Origin: Aquisphaera giovannonii
GTDB lineage: Bacteria; Planctomycetota; Planctomycetia; Isosphaerales; Isosphaeraceae
Length of the DNA stretch: 64,000 bases
Assembly (NCBI RefSeq): GCF_008087625.1
Contig: NZ_CP042997.1
Location: 2,666,001 to 2,730,000, forward strand
Direction: 5' to 3'
The position numbers were made by a program, and so were the translations under genes. The notes under the pieces were generated by a model, which saw only the letters and a program-made list of their open reading frames with translations, did not search any database and had not been told where the DNA came from. The first letter of the stretch is position 1. The number at the start of each line of letters is the position of its first letter. Of the stretch, positions 1 to 10,700 are shown in pieces.

Positions 1-1418
1 TTCAGGTAGTCGACGAGGTGGCCTTGCCACGCCCTGCCGCCGGCGAGCTTCTCCCCCATCTCGATGAAGCGGGCCGCATCGTCCTTGCGCCCGGACTTGC
101 GAGCACCGAGGTAGCCCAGGATGGCCGTGTAGACGCCCAGCTCGTCCCGCGGGCCCACCTCACCGAGCAGGCGGGCGGCGTTGTCGCAGGCGGCGGCCGG
201 GTCGGTCATCAGGGTGGCGATCAGCTTGTTGTAGCGGAGCCAGCGGTCGTTGGGCGCAAGCTCGATGGCGCGGTCGAAGTCGGCGCCGGCCCGCGTCACC
301 TCACCCTTGATCAGGTGGACGATGCCGCGATTCAGATGGGCCCTGGGTCGATCCGGGGCGATGGCGATCGATCGATCCAGGTCCCTGAGGGCCCCGTCGA
401 AGTCCTTCCTCCCGGCCCGCGCGATCCCGCGGTTGGTGTAGGCTCGGGCGAAGCGGGGGTTGCGCTCGATCGCCCGGTCGAAGTCCTGGATGGCGCGGTC
501 GTATTCGTGCTTGGCGGACAACGCCCAGCCCCTGGCGTTGAACGCGAAGGGATCTTCGGGCGACAGGCGCAGGGCCTCGGTCTCGTCGGCGATGGTCTTG
601 TCGTACTCCCCCTCGGCGAACCAGGCGATGCCGCGGTCGACGTACGCATCCTCGAAGTCGGGCTGGAGCTGGATCGCCTTGCTGCAATACTCGACGGCGC
701 GATCGGCCTGCCCCTTGGAATAGAAGGCCCAGCCCAGGCGGTCGTAGGCCTGGGCGTCGTCGGGGCGGAGCCTCAGGCATGCCTCCAGGTCGGCGATGGC
801 GTCGTCGAACCGCCCGCGGTCCAGGTAGCAGAGGGCGCGATCGAGGTAGGAGGCCGGCCTACCGGGCTCCACGGCCACCGCCCGCGAATGGTCGTCGATC
901 GCGGCGTCGTATTCCTTGCGAGCGCGATGGAAGAGTCCCCGCCAGTTGTACGCCCAGGCATGCGACGGGTCGAGCCTGACGGCCTCGTCGTAATCCTGGA
1001 GCGCCTGATCGGGTTTGCCGAGGGCCTCGTACGCCTTCGCCCGCTTGATGTGGAGCAGGGGGTCGGCCGGCGAGGCGTGGATTTCGCCGGAGAAGAAGGG
1101 GACCGCCTCGTCCAGCCTCACGAGCTCGTCGGCCTTGGCCCACCCTCTCGCCCTGCCCGATTCGGCTTCGATCCACGTCCAACGGCCCTCGGTCGGGCCT
1201 TCCTTGTAGGTTTCGAGCTGTGTCGTCGGGACGATCGTCGAGCCGACGCGGAGAAGAAGCTCGGCATTCTTCTGCATCACCCGATGCTTCGAGTCCTCGC
1301 GACCATCGGCCGCGGCGGTCGAGACCGGAAGCAGGTTCGGCAAGACGTACGCCAGCATCGCCAAGGCAAGCCGCATCGGCCTCTTCAGCCCAATCATCAT
1401 CGTGCCCAATCGCTCCAT
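1..1418 (-). CDS. Exported TPR-repeat protein, C-terminus cut by window edge
   Basis: The frame is open from an ATG at 1418 to the left edge, giving at least 472 residues. An AGGAGA sequence lies about 14 bases upstream of the start. Residues about 10-38 form a hydrophobic signal-type segment ending in a small-residue cleavage region (TAAADG). Residues about 50-105 resemble an SH3-like module (GRWTWIEAESG, GWAKADEL). From about residue 112 there are eight consecutive 34-residue TPR units with the usual Y/W, G and A-x-x-D pattern, for example PASYLDRALCYLDRGRFDDA. TPR arrays bind other proteins; no enzymatic motif is visible. It is transcribed away from the porin gene at 1733. The partner and role are unknown, and the remaining C-terminus lies outside the window. 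Confidence 0.85.
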   Translation of the reverse strand, partial: MERLGTMMIGLKRPMRLALAMLAYVLPNLLPVSTAAADGREDSKHRVMQKNAELLLRVGSTIVPTTQLETYKEGPTEGRWTWIEAESGRARGWAKADELVRLDEAVPFFSGEIHASPADPLLHIKRAKAYEALGKPDQALQDYDEAVRLDPSHAWAYNWRGLFHRARKEYDAAIDDHSRAVAVEPGRPASYLDRALCYLDRGRFDDAIADLEACLRLRPDDAQAYDRLGWAFYSKGQADRAVEYCSKAIQLQPDFEDAYVDRGIAWFAEGEYDKTIADETEALRLSPEDPFAFNARGWALSAKHEYDRAIQDFDRAIERNPRFARAYTNRGIARAGRKDFDGALRDLDRSIAIAPDRPRAHLNRGIVHLIKGEVTRAGADFDRAIELAPNDRWLRYNKLIATLMTDPAAACDNAARLLGEVGPRDELGVYTAILGYLGARKSGRKDDAARFIEMGEKLAGGRAWQGHLVDYL

Positions 1419-1732
1419 CTGGTGAGAGCGACTCTCCTGGGTTCAAGCCGCCGGACGACGGCGATCTCGACGCGGGGAAGGCGACCGCCGGGGCCCGGCG
1501 GCGGTGTCAGCGGGATATCCCCTCGCCGGGTCGTATGTTCGATCGAGGATGCTCGGATTATAGACCTCGGAACTCCTGTTTCTTTCAGGATTCCCTCACC
1601 GTCCGAACTCTTATCGTCGATACGATCAGGGGCACGCGAAAACTCGCGCCACATTTCCGGGCTTCCCTCGGGAGCCTCCAGGGGCCGCCGGCCCGGGACG
1701 TTTCGAGTCCCGGCCAACTCGGTGAGGGATGG
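1419..1732. other. Intergenic region between divergent TPR and porin genes
   Basis: About 314 bases lie between two divergent genes and must hold both promoters. An AT-richer patch occurs around 1550-1630. I could not assign a confident -35/-10 pair, and no RNA structure was recognised. Confidence 0.5.
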
Positions 1733-3601
1733 ATGCCGACGCGAGCTCGTCCATGCTGGCTGATCATATTGACACGCCGGACCCGGGTTAGCTTGGTCGC
1801 GGTCGCCTTGATGATTCTGAGCACGTCGCGTGCCGCAAGGGCGGACGAACCCATCGCCGGGCACGCTGAATCGAAGGCCTCCGATGAGAAGTCCGATCCC
1901 TCGACGGCCGCGGGCGGCCCGGCGCTCGAGGATCGACTGCGGCGGATGGAAGAGGCCTACCGGGCGATGGAGGAGTCCAATCGCAGGATCCAGCGGCAGT
2001 ACGACAGGCTCCAGGAGCGTTACGACGACCTCAGCCGGCGGGTCGGGCCGGGGCCCCGGACCGGCGACGGAAATACGATCCCGGCCGCGGCCTCGTGGCT
2101 TCAGGAGCCGCCTGCCGAAGCGGCTCGCGAGGGCCTGGGGGCCGAGGGCATGGGGGGGAGGACGGCCCCCGGGCCCGGGGGCGTGGGCCTGGAGGGCTTC
2201 GGATCGCGGGGGGTCTTCCGCGGCATGGCCGGATTCCCGCCGACGCCCTCGACGAGCCGGCCGGGCGGCCCGCCCGGCGCTGGGCTCAGCTCGCGGGCGG
2301 CGACCGGCATCGGTGCCCAGGGGACCGAAGGCCGGGTCTTCTCCCCCGAGACCGAGAAGGGCGGCGAGGAGAAGCTGCAGCGACGAACGGCCAAGGTCGA
2401 GTTCGCGGAAGGGCTGGAGCTGTCCTCGTCCGACGACGAGTTCAAGCTCACGTTCCACAACTTGACTCAGGCGGAGTACCGGGCGTTTCCCGCGTCTCAG
2501 GAGGGGATCCTCCAGTCCCAGTTCTTCATCCCTCGACAGCGGTGGTACTTCACCGGACGCGCGACGAGGAACGTCGAGTATTACACGGTCATCAACCGCG
2601 GCTACGGCTCGCTGGACCTCCTCGATGCGTTCATCACGTACCGATTCGACGAACGCCTCCGACTGCGCGTGGGCCGGATGAAGACGCCGTATCTCTACGA
2701 GTATTACTCGATCGCCGAGGGCGACCTCGTCGCGCCCGAGCGTTCCATCTACGCCGGCAACCTGGCGGGCAATCGCCAGGACGGATTGATGGCACTGGGC
2801 GAGCTCGGCAAGGGTCGGATGGGGTACGCGGTCGGCGTCTTCAACGGGCCCAGGAGGTCGTTCCAGGACTACAACGGGGCAAAGGACGTCATCGGCTACG
2901 TCAACACCCGGCCCTTCCTCGGCTCGAGGCGACTGCCTCGGTTCGACTATCTGAACGTGGGCGGCTCATTCGACGTCGGCAACCAGAACAACCCCACGCA
3001 GCCCCAGGCCCTGCGGACGGCCAATGACGAGACGACCTCGCCCACGGCCGACACGCTCTCGCCGACGTTCCTCCAGTTCAACAACAACGTCATCGAATAC
3101 GGCCAGCGCACCCAGTGGGCCGGGCACATGGCCTGGTTCTACAACAGCTTCACGCTGCTGGCCGAATACGCCGGCGGCGACGCCGGCTATGCCACGACGA
3201 GTCACCGCGTCTCCACGTACATCCCCTACAACGGGTACTTCGTGCAGGCTTCTTACTTCCTCACGGGCGAGCACGTCACCCGCCGCGTGAACATGATCAA
3301 GCCGAAGAAGGATTTCAGCCTCGCGCAGGGCAAGTTCGGCCTCGGGGCCATCGAGGCGCACGCACGGCTCTCGGAGCTCACGCTCAGCCCGAACCTCTTC
3401 CGTGCCGGCTTCGCCGACCCGAACCTCTACACCAACCATGCCTGGGCGACGGACATCGGCTTCAACTGGTATCTGAACTTCTACACGCGGCTGTTCCTGG
3501 ACTGGCAGCATTCGGAGTTCGGGCAGCCGGTCGTGATGAGCGCGAACCGGCTGGGCCTCACCCGCGACCTCTTCTGGGTGCGGTTCCAGGTCTTCTTCTG
3601 A
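1733..3601 (+). CDS. Outer-membrane porin, OprO/OprP-like
   Basis: This 622-residue protein begins with a basic, hydrophobic signal segment (residues about 12-36, ending ARAD). A charged coiled coil follows (residues about 60-105, EDRLRRMEEAYRAMEES). Then comes a Gly/Pro-rich linker, and from about residue 220 a beta-rich porin domain. The porin part has phosphate-selective porin O/P features: YRAFPASQEG near its start, alternating aromatic strands such as RVGRMKTPYLYEYY, and a C-terminal aromatic end (WVRFQVFF) typical of outer-membrane barrels. The N-terminal coiled coil resembles those that trimerise or anchor planctomycete porins. ATG at 1733 was chosen because it keeps the signal; an in-frame TTG at 1769 would give a shorter signal and cannot be excluded. 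The substrate is not determined by the sequence. Confidence 0.85.
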   Translation: MPTRARPCWLIILTRRTRVSLVAVALMILSTSRAARADEPIAGHAESKASDEKSDPSTAAGGPALEDRLRRMEEAYRAMEESNRRIQRQYDRLQERYDDLSRRVGPGPRTGDGNTIPAAASWLQEPPAEAAREGLGAEGMGGRTAPGPGGVGLEGFGSRGVFRGMAGFPPTPSTSRPGGPPGAGLSSRAATGIGAQGTEGRVFSPETEKGGEEKLQRRTAKVEFAEGLELSSSDDEFKLTFHNLTQAEYRAFPASQEGILQSQFFIPRQRWYFTGRATRNVEYYTVINRGYGSLDLLDAFITYRFDERLRLRVGRMKTPYLYEYYSIAEGDLVAPERSIYAGNLAGNRQDGLMALGELGKGRMGYAVGVFNGPRRSFQDYNGAKDVIGYVNTRPFLGSRRLPRFDYLNVGGSFDVGNQNNPTQPQALRTANDETTSPTADTLSPTFLQFNNNVIEYGQRTQWAGHMAWFYNSFTLLAEYAGGDAGYATTSHRVSTYIPYNGYFVQASYFLTGEHVTRRVNMIKPKKDFSLAQGKFGLGAIEAHARLSELTLSPNLFRAGFADPNLYTNHAWATDIGFNWYLNFYTRLFLDWQHSEFGQPVVMSANRLGLTRDLFWVRFQVFF

Positions 3602-3628
3602 TCGTGCACCCCGACGCCCTCCGCGTGG

Positions 3629-5386
3629 TCATTCCAGCCCGAGATGGATCGGATGGCCGCGGACGGGCAAGGGGCCGTGGAGGGGCGTGGTGACCGGCGG
3701 CGGCGAGGGCTCGTCGATCGCCGGCTGCGGCAGCGGGGGCGGCGAGCCGAGGGCGACGAACAGGCGGAACTGGGCCTGGTCGTAGGCCATCACCGCCCGG
3801 ACGACGTTCACGCGGGCGGTCGCCACCAGGTTCAAACTGTTCAGGACCTCGATGGGCCGTCCCAGGTTCTGGCGGCTCCGATCGCGGTCCTCGCGAAAGC
3901 CCGACTCCGCCGAGGCGAGCTCGCGGCGGGCGATCTCGATGCGGGCCCTCTCCGCCAGCGCCTCGGCCCGGGACGCCGCGATCTCGCGGCGCGCCTGGTT
4001 GATGGCCCGGACCCGCTGGGCCTCGGCCTCGCCCACGCGGGCCTGGCCGCGGTGGATGAGGGAGAGGTTGCCGGCGCCGAGGTTCATCAGCGTCCAGTAG
4101 ACGCGGACGTCGAAGTCGGATCGGCCGCCGAAATGGCCCATGAGCGGGGGCACGACATTGCTCCCACCGCCGAAGGCCCCGCCGCTGTAGCCCATCCAGA
4201 GGGTGGGAAGGAGCGGCCGGGCGACCTCGCGCCGATACTGGTATTCGGCCCTCTCCACGTCGGCGGCCCGAGCCGCCAGGTCGGGGCGTTGCCTCAGGGC
4301 ATACTGGACGAGGTCGAAGACCTCCGTGTTCAGGTCGATGAGGTCGATCGGCGCCAGCGCACCGCCGGCGGCGTGGAGACGGATGGACGGGTCCAGGTTG
4401 AGCCGCGCGGCGAACCGGGCCGCGACGACCGCGACCTCCTCCTCGGCGCGCTGGACGGCCGCCCGGTGGAGCTTCCATTCGGCCTGGGCGCGATTGGCGT
4501 CGGCGATCCTCCGCTCACCCGCGATGGCGAAGTTGTTGACGTTCACCGCGAGGTCGTAGACCTGCTTCTCGTTGAGGCGCTGGATCTCCAGGATCTCCTG
4601 CCGCGCGAGCAGCTCCAGGTAGAGCACCGCCACGTCCTGGAGCACCTCGTTGGCCGTGGACATGGCGCGGAAGCGATTGCCGACGACGAACTGATGGGCG
4701 GCGAGGGGCTCGAACCAGGCCTCCGTGAGGGAGGCGAAGATGTTGACGGCCGGGACGTCCACCGTCCCCGCCGCGAACGCCAGCGACCCGCCCCCGAAAT
4801 AGAGCGACTGCTCGGTCACGTTGAGGATACGGCCGGAGGACCGCTGGAGGTTCCCCGTGTGGATGCGCAGGTTGGATCCGGCGTTGAGCGAGGGCAGGAG
4901 GATGACCCTCGCGGCGGTCTGGGCGGCGAGCGCCTCGGCGATCCTGGCCCGTGCCGCGGCGATCGTGGGGTTCTCCGCGTCGGCCAGCCGCAGGGCGGTG
5001 TAGAGGTCGATGGGGTAGGCGGGGGTTGGCGGGATCTCGGCCGGCGAAGGGACGCGCTGCTCGAGATCCTGGCGCCGGGTCGCGGCCTTCCGCTCCTCCT
5101 CCGTCTCGGCCTCGGGCTCGGGCGGCGCGGAGGCTTCGGTCGGCCCGGGCGTCGGGATGCCGGCGGCGGGCGATCGGTCCGGCGCCTCCGCCTTCCCCTC
5201 GCCGGGCGACTCACGAGCCGCGACGCGGCTCGCGCCGGGGGGCGCGGAAGGCGCCTCCCCGGCACTGCACGGGACCGCCAAGCCCGGCGAGCAGACCGCG
5301 AGGGCGAGGGCGAGGGCGACGTGAGCGGACCGCACGCTTGGATATCGTCGGCAGACGGGTCGGTTTCGGCGTGCCGGGGAGGCCAT
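3629..5386 (-). CDS. TolC-family outer-membrane efflux channel (copy 2)
   Basis: This 585-residue protein has an N-terminal signal (hydrophobic residues about 22-40) and a Pro/Ala/Glu-rich linker to about residue 120. Two tandem outer-membrane-efflux repeats follow, with the long helical pattern of TolC (PIDLYTALRLADAENPTI at the first helix, then INQARREIAASRAEALAERA in the second half). TolC proteins form trimeric outer-membrane ducts for RND or ABC pumps. It lies just downstream of a second TolC-like gene on the same strand, 45 bases away, so they are probably co-transcribed. The two proteins share architecture and many matching segments and look like a tandem duplication that has diverged. 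The RND pump at 7753 is transcribed divergently and is the likely partner. Confidence 0.9.
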   Translation of the reverse strand: MASPARRNRPVCRRYPSVRSAHVALALALAVCSPGLAVPCSAGEAPSAPPGASRVAARESPGEGKAEAPDRSPAAGIPTPGPTEASAPPEPEAETEEERKAATRRQDLEQRVPSPAEIPPTPAYPIDLYTALRLADAENPTIAAARARIAEALAAQTAARVILLPSLNAGSNLRIHTGNLQRSSGRILNVTEQSLYFGGGSLAFAAGTVDVPAVNIFASLTEAWFEPLAAHQFVVGNRFRAMSTANEVLQDVAVLYLELLARQEILEIQRLNEKQVYDLAVNVNNFAIAGERRIADANRAQAEWKLHRAAVQRAEEEVAVVAARFAARLNLDPSIRLHAAGGALAPIDLIDLNTEVFDLVQYALRQRPDLAARAADVERAEYQYRREVARPLLPTLWMGYSGGAFGGGSNVVPPLMGHFGGRSDFDVRVYWTLMNLGAGNLSLIHRGQARVGEAEAQRVRAINQARREIAASRAEALAERARIEIARRELASAESGFREDRDRSRQNLGRPIEVLNSLNLVATARVNVVRAVMAYDQAQFRLFVALGSPPPLPQPAIDEPSPPPVTTPLHGPLPVRGHPIHLGLE

Positions 5387-5431
5387 GATCTTTCCTCGTC
5401 CCTGGACCTGGTCGAACGAACCGGGCGACCA

Positions 5432-7120
5432 TCAACGACTCGGCGGCGTCGCCGGGGGAACGGAATTCGGGGGCGTCGTGCCGGCCGATCGGGCGGGTCC
5501 GGTGACGCGGGGATTGTCCCCCGTCACGCCGCTCGGCGTGATGCCCTGGGTCGGGACGGGGCGGGCCAGGGAGTTGGCGGGCGGCTGCCCAAGGGCGACA
5601 TAGAGCTGGAACTGGGCCTCGTTGTAGTCGACGATGGCGTCGGCGTAGTCGATGCGCGCCTGGGCCAGCAGCCGGAAGCTGTCGAGCAGCTCGATCGGCA
5701 GCACGTCGCGCGACCGGTAGCGGATCCGCGTCAGGTCCTGGGTGAACGACAGGAGGCCAGACCTCGTGGCCGCCTCGTTCGTCTCGATCTGGGCGAAGCG
5801 GGCATGCGTCCTCGCGTAGGACTCGGCGATCTGCTCGCGGACCATGTTCAGGACCTCGAGCTGCTCGAAGCGACGGACCTGGAGGTTGGCGTCTGCCCCG
5901 CGGATCATGGCGAGGTTGCCCACGCCCAGGTTCTGGATCGTCCAGTAGGCGGCCACGTCGAAATCCGTCCGGCCGCCGAAACCGCCCAGGATCGGGCGGA
6001 CGAGGTTGCTGCCCCCGCCGAAGCCGCCCGCGCTGAAGCCCAGGTAGACCGTCGGCGAGAAGGGGAGGAGCTTGGCCGTCTGCAGGGCGAGGATCCCCTG
6101 GATGATCGACGCCCTCTGCGCGCCCAGCTCCGGCCTCTGGAGAAGCCCCAGCGCGATCAGCTCGTTCACCGGGATCGGGTCGGGGACCAGGGGCTGGGGC
6201 ACGACGAACGCGTCGGTCGGGTGGAGTCGGAGCGTGGGATCCAGGTTCAGGACCTGGCAGAGTGCCGCGGAGGCGGCCACGAGCTCGGCCTCGACGCCCT
6301 TGAGATAGGCCTCACGTCGCTGGAGCTCGGTGGCGGCGCGATTGGCGTCGGCCATGCGTCCCTGGCCCGTCTCCGCGTAGTCGCGAGTCAGCCGGGCGAT
6401 ACCCCGGGCCTCCTCGCGGTTCTGCAGCGCCACGGCGTGACGGGCCTCCGAGCGGAGCAGCTCGCTGAAGGCCACCACGGTCCGCAGGAAGACCTGATTG
6501 CGGATCGCGACGTTCTCGAATTCGCGCTGGCGGACGAACTGTCGGCTCTCCAGATACCGGAAGACGCCGAGGGCCGTATTCCCGCTCAGGAAGACGCCCG
6601 GGACCGCCACCGTGCCGGCCGCCACGGCCATGCTGCCGGCGCCGACGTAAACCGCGCTGCGGTTGACCGAGAGGATGTTTCCGTTGGATTGCTGGAGGTT
6701 GCCGGCATGGCTGTCGTAGTTCATGCCGGGATTGATCGACGGCAAGAACTGGGCGGCCGCGAGCTGTCGCAACGCGACCGACTCCAGGACCCGCTGACGC
6801 GCCGCATTCAGCTCGGGATTCTGCACCCCGGCAAGCTGCAGCGCCGTGTTCAGGTCGATGGGGCGTGTTTCGGGGTGAAGGATCGTCGGCGGTGACACCG
6901 GCGGAGGGGGAGGTGCCCCTTCTTTGTTGGCGTCGGCGGATGCGACCGCGGATGTGCCGGGCTCGCGGGCGACGGTCGGGAGCGGCTCCGGGACGGCCGT
7001 GCTGGCGGGATTGGCGAGAGGGGAGGCGGATTGCGCCAGGACGCTGCCTCCCGTGCTTGCGGCGATCGCGATACCCACGGCGAATGCGGGGATCGCGACG
7101 ACCAGAGAAGGTCGGCTCAC
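5432..7120 (-). CDS. TolC-family outer-membrane efflux channel (copy 1)
   Basis: The start is a GTG at 7120, preceded by a strong AGGAGGA at about 7126-7132. Starting here places the signal peptide (SLVVAIPAFAVGIAIAA, ending VLAQ) at the N-terminus; a longer in-frame reading from 7273 would bury it. The protein has 562 residues: signal, a Pro/Ala linker, then two TolC repeats beginning at PIDLNTALQLAGVQNPEL. Family members act as the outer-membrane exit duct of tripartite efflux systems. It is the first gene of a probable two-gene unit with the TolC paralogue at 3629-5386. Having two channels for one nearby pump suggests alternative or mixed trimers, but this is inference. Confidence 0.9.
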   Translation of the reverse strand: MSRPSLVVAIPAFAVGIAIAASTGGSVLAQSASPLANPASTAVPEPLPTVAREPGTSAVASADANKEGAPPPPPVSPPTILHPETRPIDLNTALQLAGVQNPELNAARQRVLESVALRQLAAAQFLPSINPGMNYDSHAGNLQQSNGNILSVNRSAVYVGAGSMAVAAGTVAVPGVFLSGNTALGVFRYLESRQFVRQREFENVAIRNQVFLRTVVAFSELLRSEARHAVALQNREEARGIARLTRDYAETGQGRMADANRAATELQRREAYLKGVEAELVAASAALCQVLNLDPTLRLHPTDAFVVPQPLVPDPIPVNELIALGLLQRPELGAQRASIIQGILALQTAKLLPFSPTVYLGFSAGGFGGGSNLVRPILGGFGGRTDFDVAAYWTIQNLGVGNLAMIRGADANLQVRRFEQLEVLNMVREQIAESYARTHARFAQIETNEAATRSGLLSFTQDLTRIRYRSRDVLPIELLDSFRLLAQARIDYADAIVDYNEAQFQLYVALGQPPANSLARPVPTQGITPSGVTGDNPRVTGPARSAGTTPPNSVPPATPPSR

Positions 7121-7752
7121 CTCTCTCCTCCTGAGTGCTGGGGCATTTTCGGGGCTTCCTGCCCGTCTTCGTGAAATACATCGTCCCGGCGAAATGGGAA
7201 ACTTGACGACAACCGAGTCTTGAGGCGGCTCCAGGATTGCGTTGGAAAAACGGAGCGACGTCCGTAAAATCACGAGGTCTCAAATCGGGATCAGGGATCT
7301 GTCGGACATGCTGATCGCCCGCCCCATGGCCCGAAAAGCGATCGTCGCGGCCCTGGCTATCATGATCATGTGTTTCCCGGCGCGTTCGTCGCTCCAGGCG
7401 CCGCCCGGGGTGCCGGCGAGACACTTCCTCGTGCCTGCGCCGGCCCGACCCCTGCGGTTGAGGATCTTCCACGCGGGCTCACTCCCCATCTCCCGCGTGA
7501 GCCAGTCGCTTTCCGACCCGGTCCAGTCGCGGCCCCCATTTCGCGTGCGTGCCGCGGACCTTCTTTTTGATGCGTCTTCCGCGAGGGGGTGCCTCGGCGG
7601 GCGCCCCCTGACGCCCTGCCGCGTGCCCCCTCTCCGCTGTTGATGAAGCCCTTCTGATCGACCCCCGCGGCCCCCGCACGCGCGCCGGCGCGGCCGCGAA
7701 CTTCGACTCATGACGTCCTTCATCCTTCCCGTTCCGTGTTGAGGGTCCGCAC
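7121..7752. other. Long divergent intergenic region between TolC and RND genes
   Basis: About 630 bases separate the divergent TolC and RND genes. Open frames occur on both strands (for example 7242-7643 on the plus strand) but none has a convincing start or recognisable product. A periplasmic adaptor gene, expected beside an RND pump, is not present here. Confidence 0.5.
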
Positions 7753-10700
7753 ATGAATGGCCTGATCAGGGCCTCCTTGGGGAATCCGTATGCCGTCACG
7801 GTGATGGCGCTGACGATGGTGCTCCTGGGGGCGCTCAGCGTCACGCAGATCCCGGTGGACATCCTGCCGATCTTCCGCAGCCCGGCGGTCCAGACGCTCA
7901 CGTTCTACGGCGGCATGTCCGCCAATAGCATCGCGCACGACATCACCAACCGGATGGAGCGGTGGACCGGGCAGGCCAACGGCATGGCCCGGCAGGAATC
8001 GCGATCGATCCTGGGGGCGAGCATCGTCCGCAACTACTTCCAGGGCGACGTCGATCCCAACGGGGCCCTGACCCAGGTGAACTCGTTGGCCCTGGCGGCC
8101 ATACCGAACCTGCCGCCGGGGACCTTGCCGCCGGTCGTGCTGCCGTTCGACCCCACGTCAACGACCCCGGTCTGCGTCGTCGCCCTGGACAGCGAGGACC
8201 CGGCGAACAACGAGTCGGTCCTGTACGACGTGGGCCGGTACGAAGTCCGCAACATGATCATGGGCCAGCCCGGCGCGGTGGCGCCGGTCGTCTACGGCGG
8301 CAAGGTCCGGGCGGTGATGGCCTACCTCGACCGCAACAAGATGCAGGCGCGGGACCTATCCACCCAGGACGTGCTCGCCGCCCTGAACGCGGGCAACGTG
8401 TTCCTGCCCACGGGCGACGCCAAGTTCGGCGACCTGGACTACGTCATCGACTCCAACTCGATGTACGAGAAGGTCGAGGACATGGGCGACATCCCGGTGC
8501 GGATCGAGCCCAACAACGCGACCTACCTCAGGGACGTTGCCCAGGCGAAGGACGCGAATTACATCCAGACCAACGTGGTCCGCGTCAACGGCAAGCGTGA
8601 GGTGTACATCCCCGTCTTCCGCCAGCTCGGCTCCAGCACGCTGCGGGTGGTCGAGAACCTGCGCGGCTCGCTCAGGGACATGGAGGCGAAGCTCACCCGC
8701 TCCGGGATCAACCTCAAGCTGGTGATGGACCAGTCGGTCTACGTGCGGAAGTCGATCGAGGCGCTCGTGCAGGAGGGCGTCCTGGGCGCGATCCTCTGCT
8801 CGCTGGTCATCCTGATGTTCCTGGGCGAGTGGCGGATGACGGGCATCGCCGTCATGACCCTGCCGCTGGCCTGCATGACCTGCTGCGCGTGCCTGTTCCT
8901 CACGGGCCAGACGATCAACACGATGACGCTGGCCGGGATGACGCTGGCGATCGGGCCGATGATCGATTCCGCGATCATCTGCCTGGAGAATACCCACCGG
9001 CACATGGGCCTGGGCGCGAGCCCTCGCGACGCCGCCTTCCTGGGCGCGAGCGAGGTCGCCATGCCGGAGCTGGTCTCCACGCTCTGCACCTTCCTGGTGC
9101 TCTCGCCCCTGGTCATGACGCCCGGCCTGGGGCAGTTCCTCTTCAAGCCGATGGCCATGGCGGTGGCGTTCTCGATGATCGCCGCCTACCTGCTCTCCCG
9201 GACCCTCGTGCCGGCCTGCTCCGCCTTCTGGCTCAAGCCGCACGCGGCCCACGCCCACGACGAGCACGGCCACGGCGACCAGGCCGACGGCCACGGCGAT
9301 CCGGCGGAGTCGGAGACGTTCCAGATCAACGGGGACGGCCCGAAGCCCCGCCGCCGGGGGGCCATCGCCCGCGCCTTCGCCCGCTGGGAGGCCATGATCG
9401 ACCGGGGCATCGAGTACTACGTCAAGGGCCTGGACGCCGTGCTCCGCCATCCGGCCCTCACGCTCGGCTTCTCCTTCACGGCGCTGGCCGCCACCATCCT
9501 CCTCTTCTGGCCCATCCTCCGGAAGGAGTTCTTCCCCGAGGTCGACGCCGGCGCCTTCGAGATGTACGTCCGGGCGCCGTCCGGGCTGAGGATCGAGCGC
9601 ATGGAGGACCGGATCAAGGAGGTCGAGAAGTTTGTCAAGGAGACCGTCGAGGAGGAGGACCTGGAGCTCGTCCTCTCCGAGCTGGGGGTTACCTCCGACT
9701 GGTCGGCCGCGTATACCCCCAACGCGGGGCCGATGGACGCGGTGGTCCGGGTCCAGCTCTCCGGCGAGCGGAAGAAATCCGCCCAGGAATACGTGGCCGA
9801 GCTCCGCGAGGGGTTCGCGTCCCGCGGCGAGTTCAGCGACCTGGAATTCGCGTTCGACGCCGGCGGCATGGTCCGATCGGCCATGAACGAGGGCAAGTCC
9901 ACCCCCATCAGCGTGCGGATCACCGCCAAGGACCAGAAGTCCGCGCACCGCGTCGCCTCGATGATCCGCAACGAGGTGGAGAAGGTGCCCGGCGTGGTCG
10001 ACGCGCGGATCATCCAGCGGCTGGACTACCCCCAGTTCATGGTCAAGGTGGACCGGGCCAAGTCCGCCCAGCTCGGCCTCACCCAGGCCGACGTCATGAA
10101 GGCGATCATCGCCTCGCTGAACTCGAGCATCCAGTTCGACAAGCACAATTTCTGGATCGATCCCAAGAGCAAGAACCAGTACTACGTGGGCGTCTCCTAC
10201 GCCGAGAACGAGATCAAGTCGCTGGACACGATCTACGACATCCCGATCACCAGCCCGGTCCAGAAGCGGCCGGTGCCCATGCGGAACGTGATCGAGATCG
10301 AGCGGGTCCCCGTCCCGACGGAGGTCACCCACTACAACATCCAGCCGACGATCGAACTCTCGATGGGCGTCGCCGGCCGCGACCTGGGGCACGTCTCCGA
10401 CGACGTCTCGGAGATCATCGGCCGGTTCGGCCGCTTCAAGAGTGCCGGCCAGTGGGATACCTACAAGCCCGACTCCGACGGCAAGGAGCTCCTCGTCGGC
10501 AGCCGCATCACCCTCAGCGGCGAATATCTCCGCATGAAGGACACCTTCAACAGCCTCGGCGTGGGCCTGATCCTCGCGTCGCTGCTGATCTACTTCCTGA
10601 TGGTGGGCCTGGACCGGTCCTTCGTCGTGCCGCTCACCGTCATGGCGATCGTGCCGCTCTCGCTCATCGGCATCATGCCGATGCTCTACGTCACGAAGTC

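Noticed and set aside
3644-6895. Very long plus-strand open frame of over 1000 codons
   Set aside because: It lies opposite two clear TolC genes, has a repetitive Arg/Gly/Asp composition and no motif. It is a GC-driven shadow.
7242-7643. Plus-strand frame with signal-like hydrophobic stretch between TolC and RND genes
   Set aside because: No ribosome site, no similarity to an adaptor or other protein, and Pro/Arg-rich tail. Possible but unsupported.
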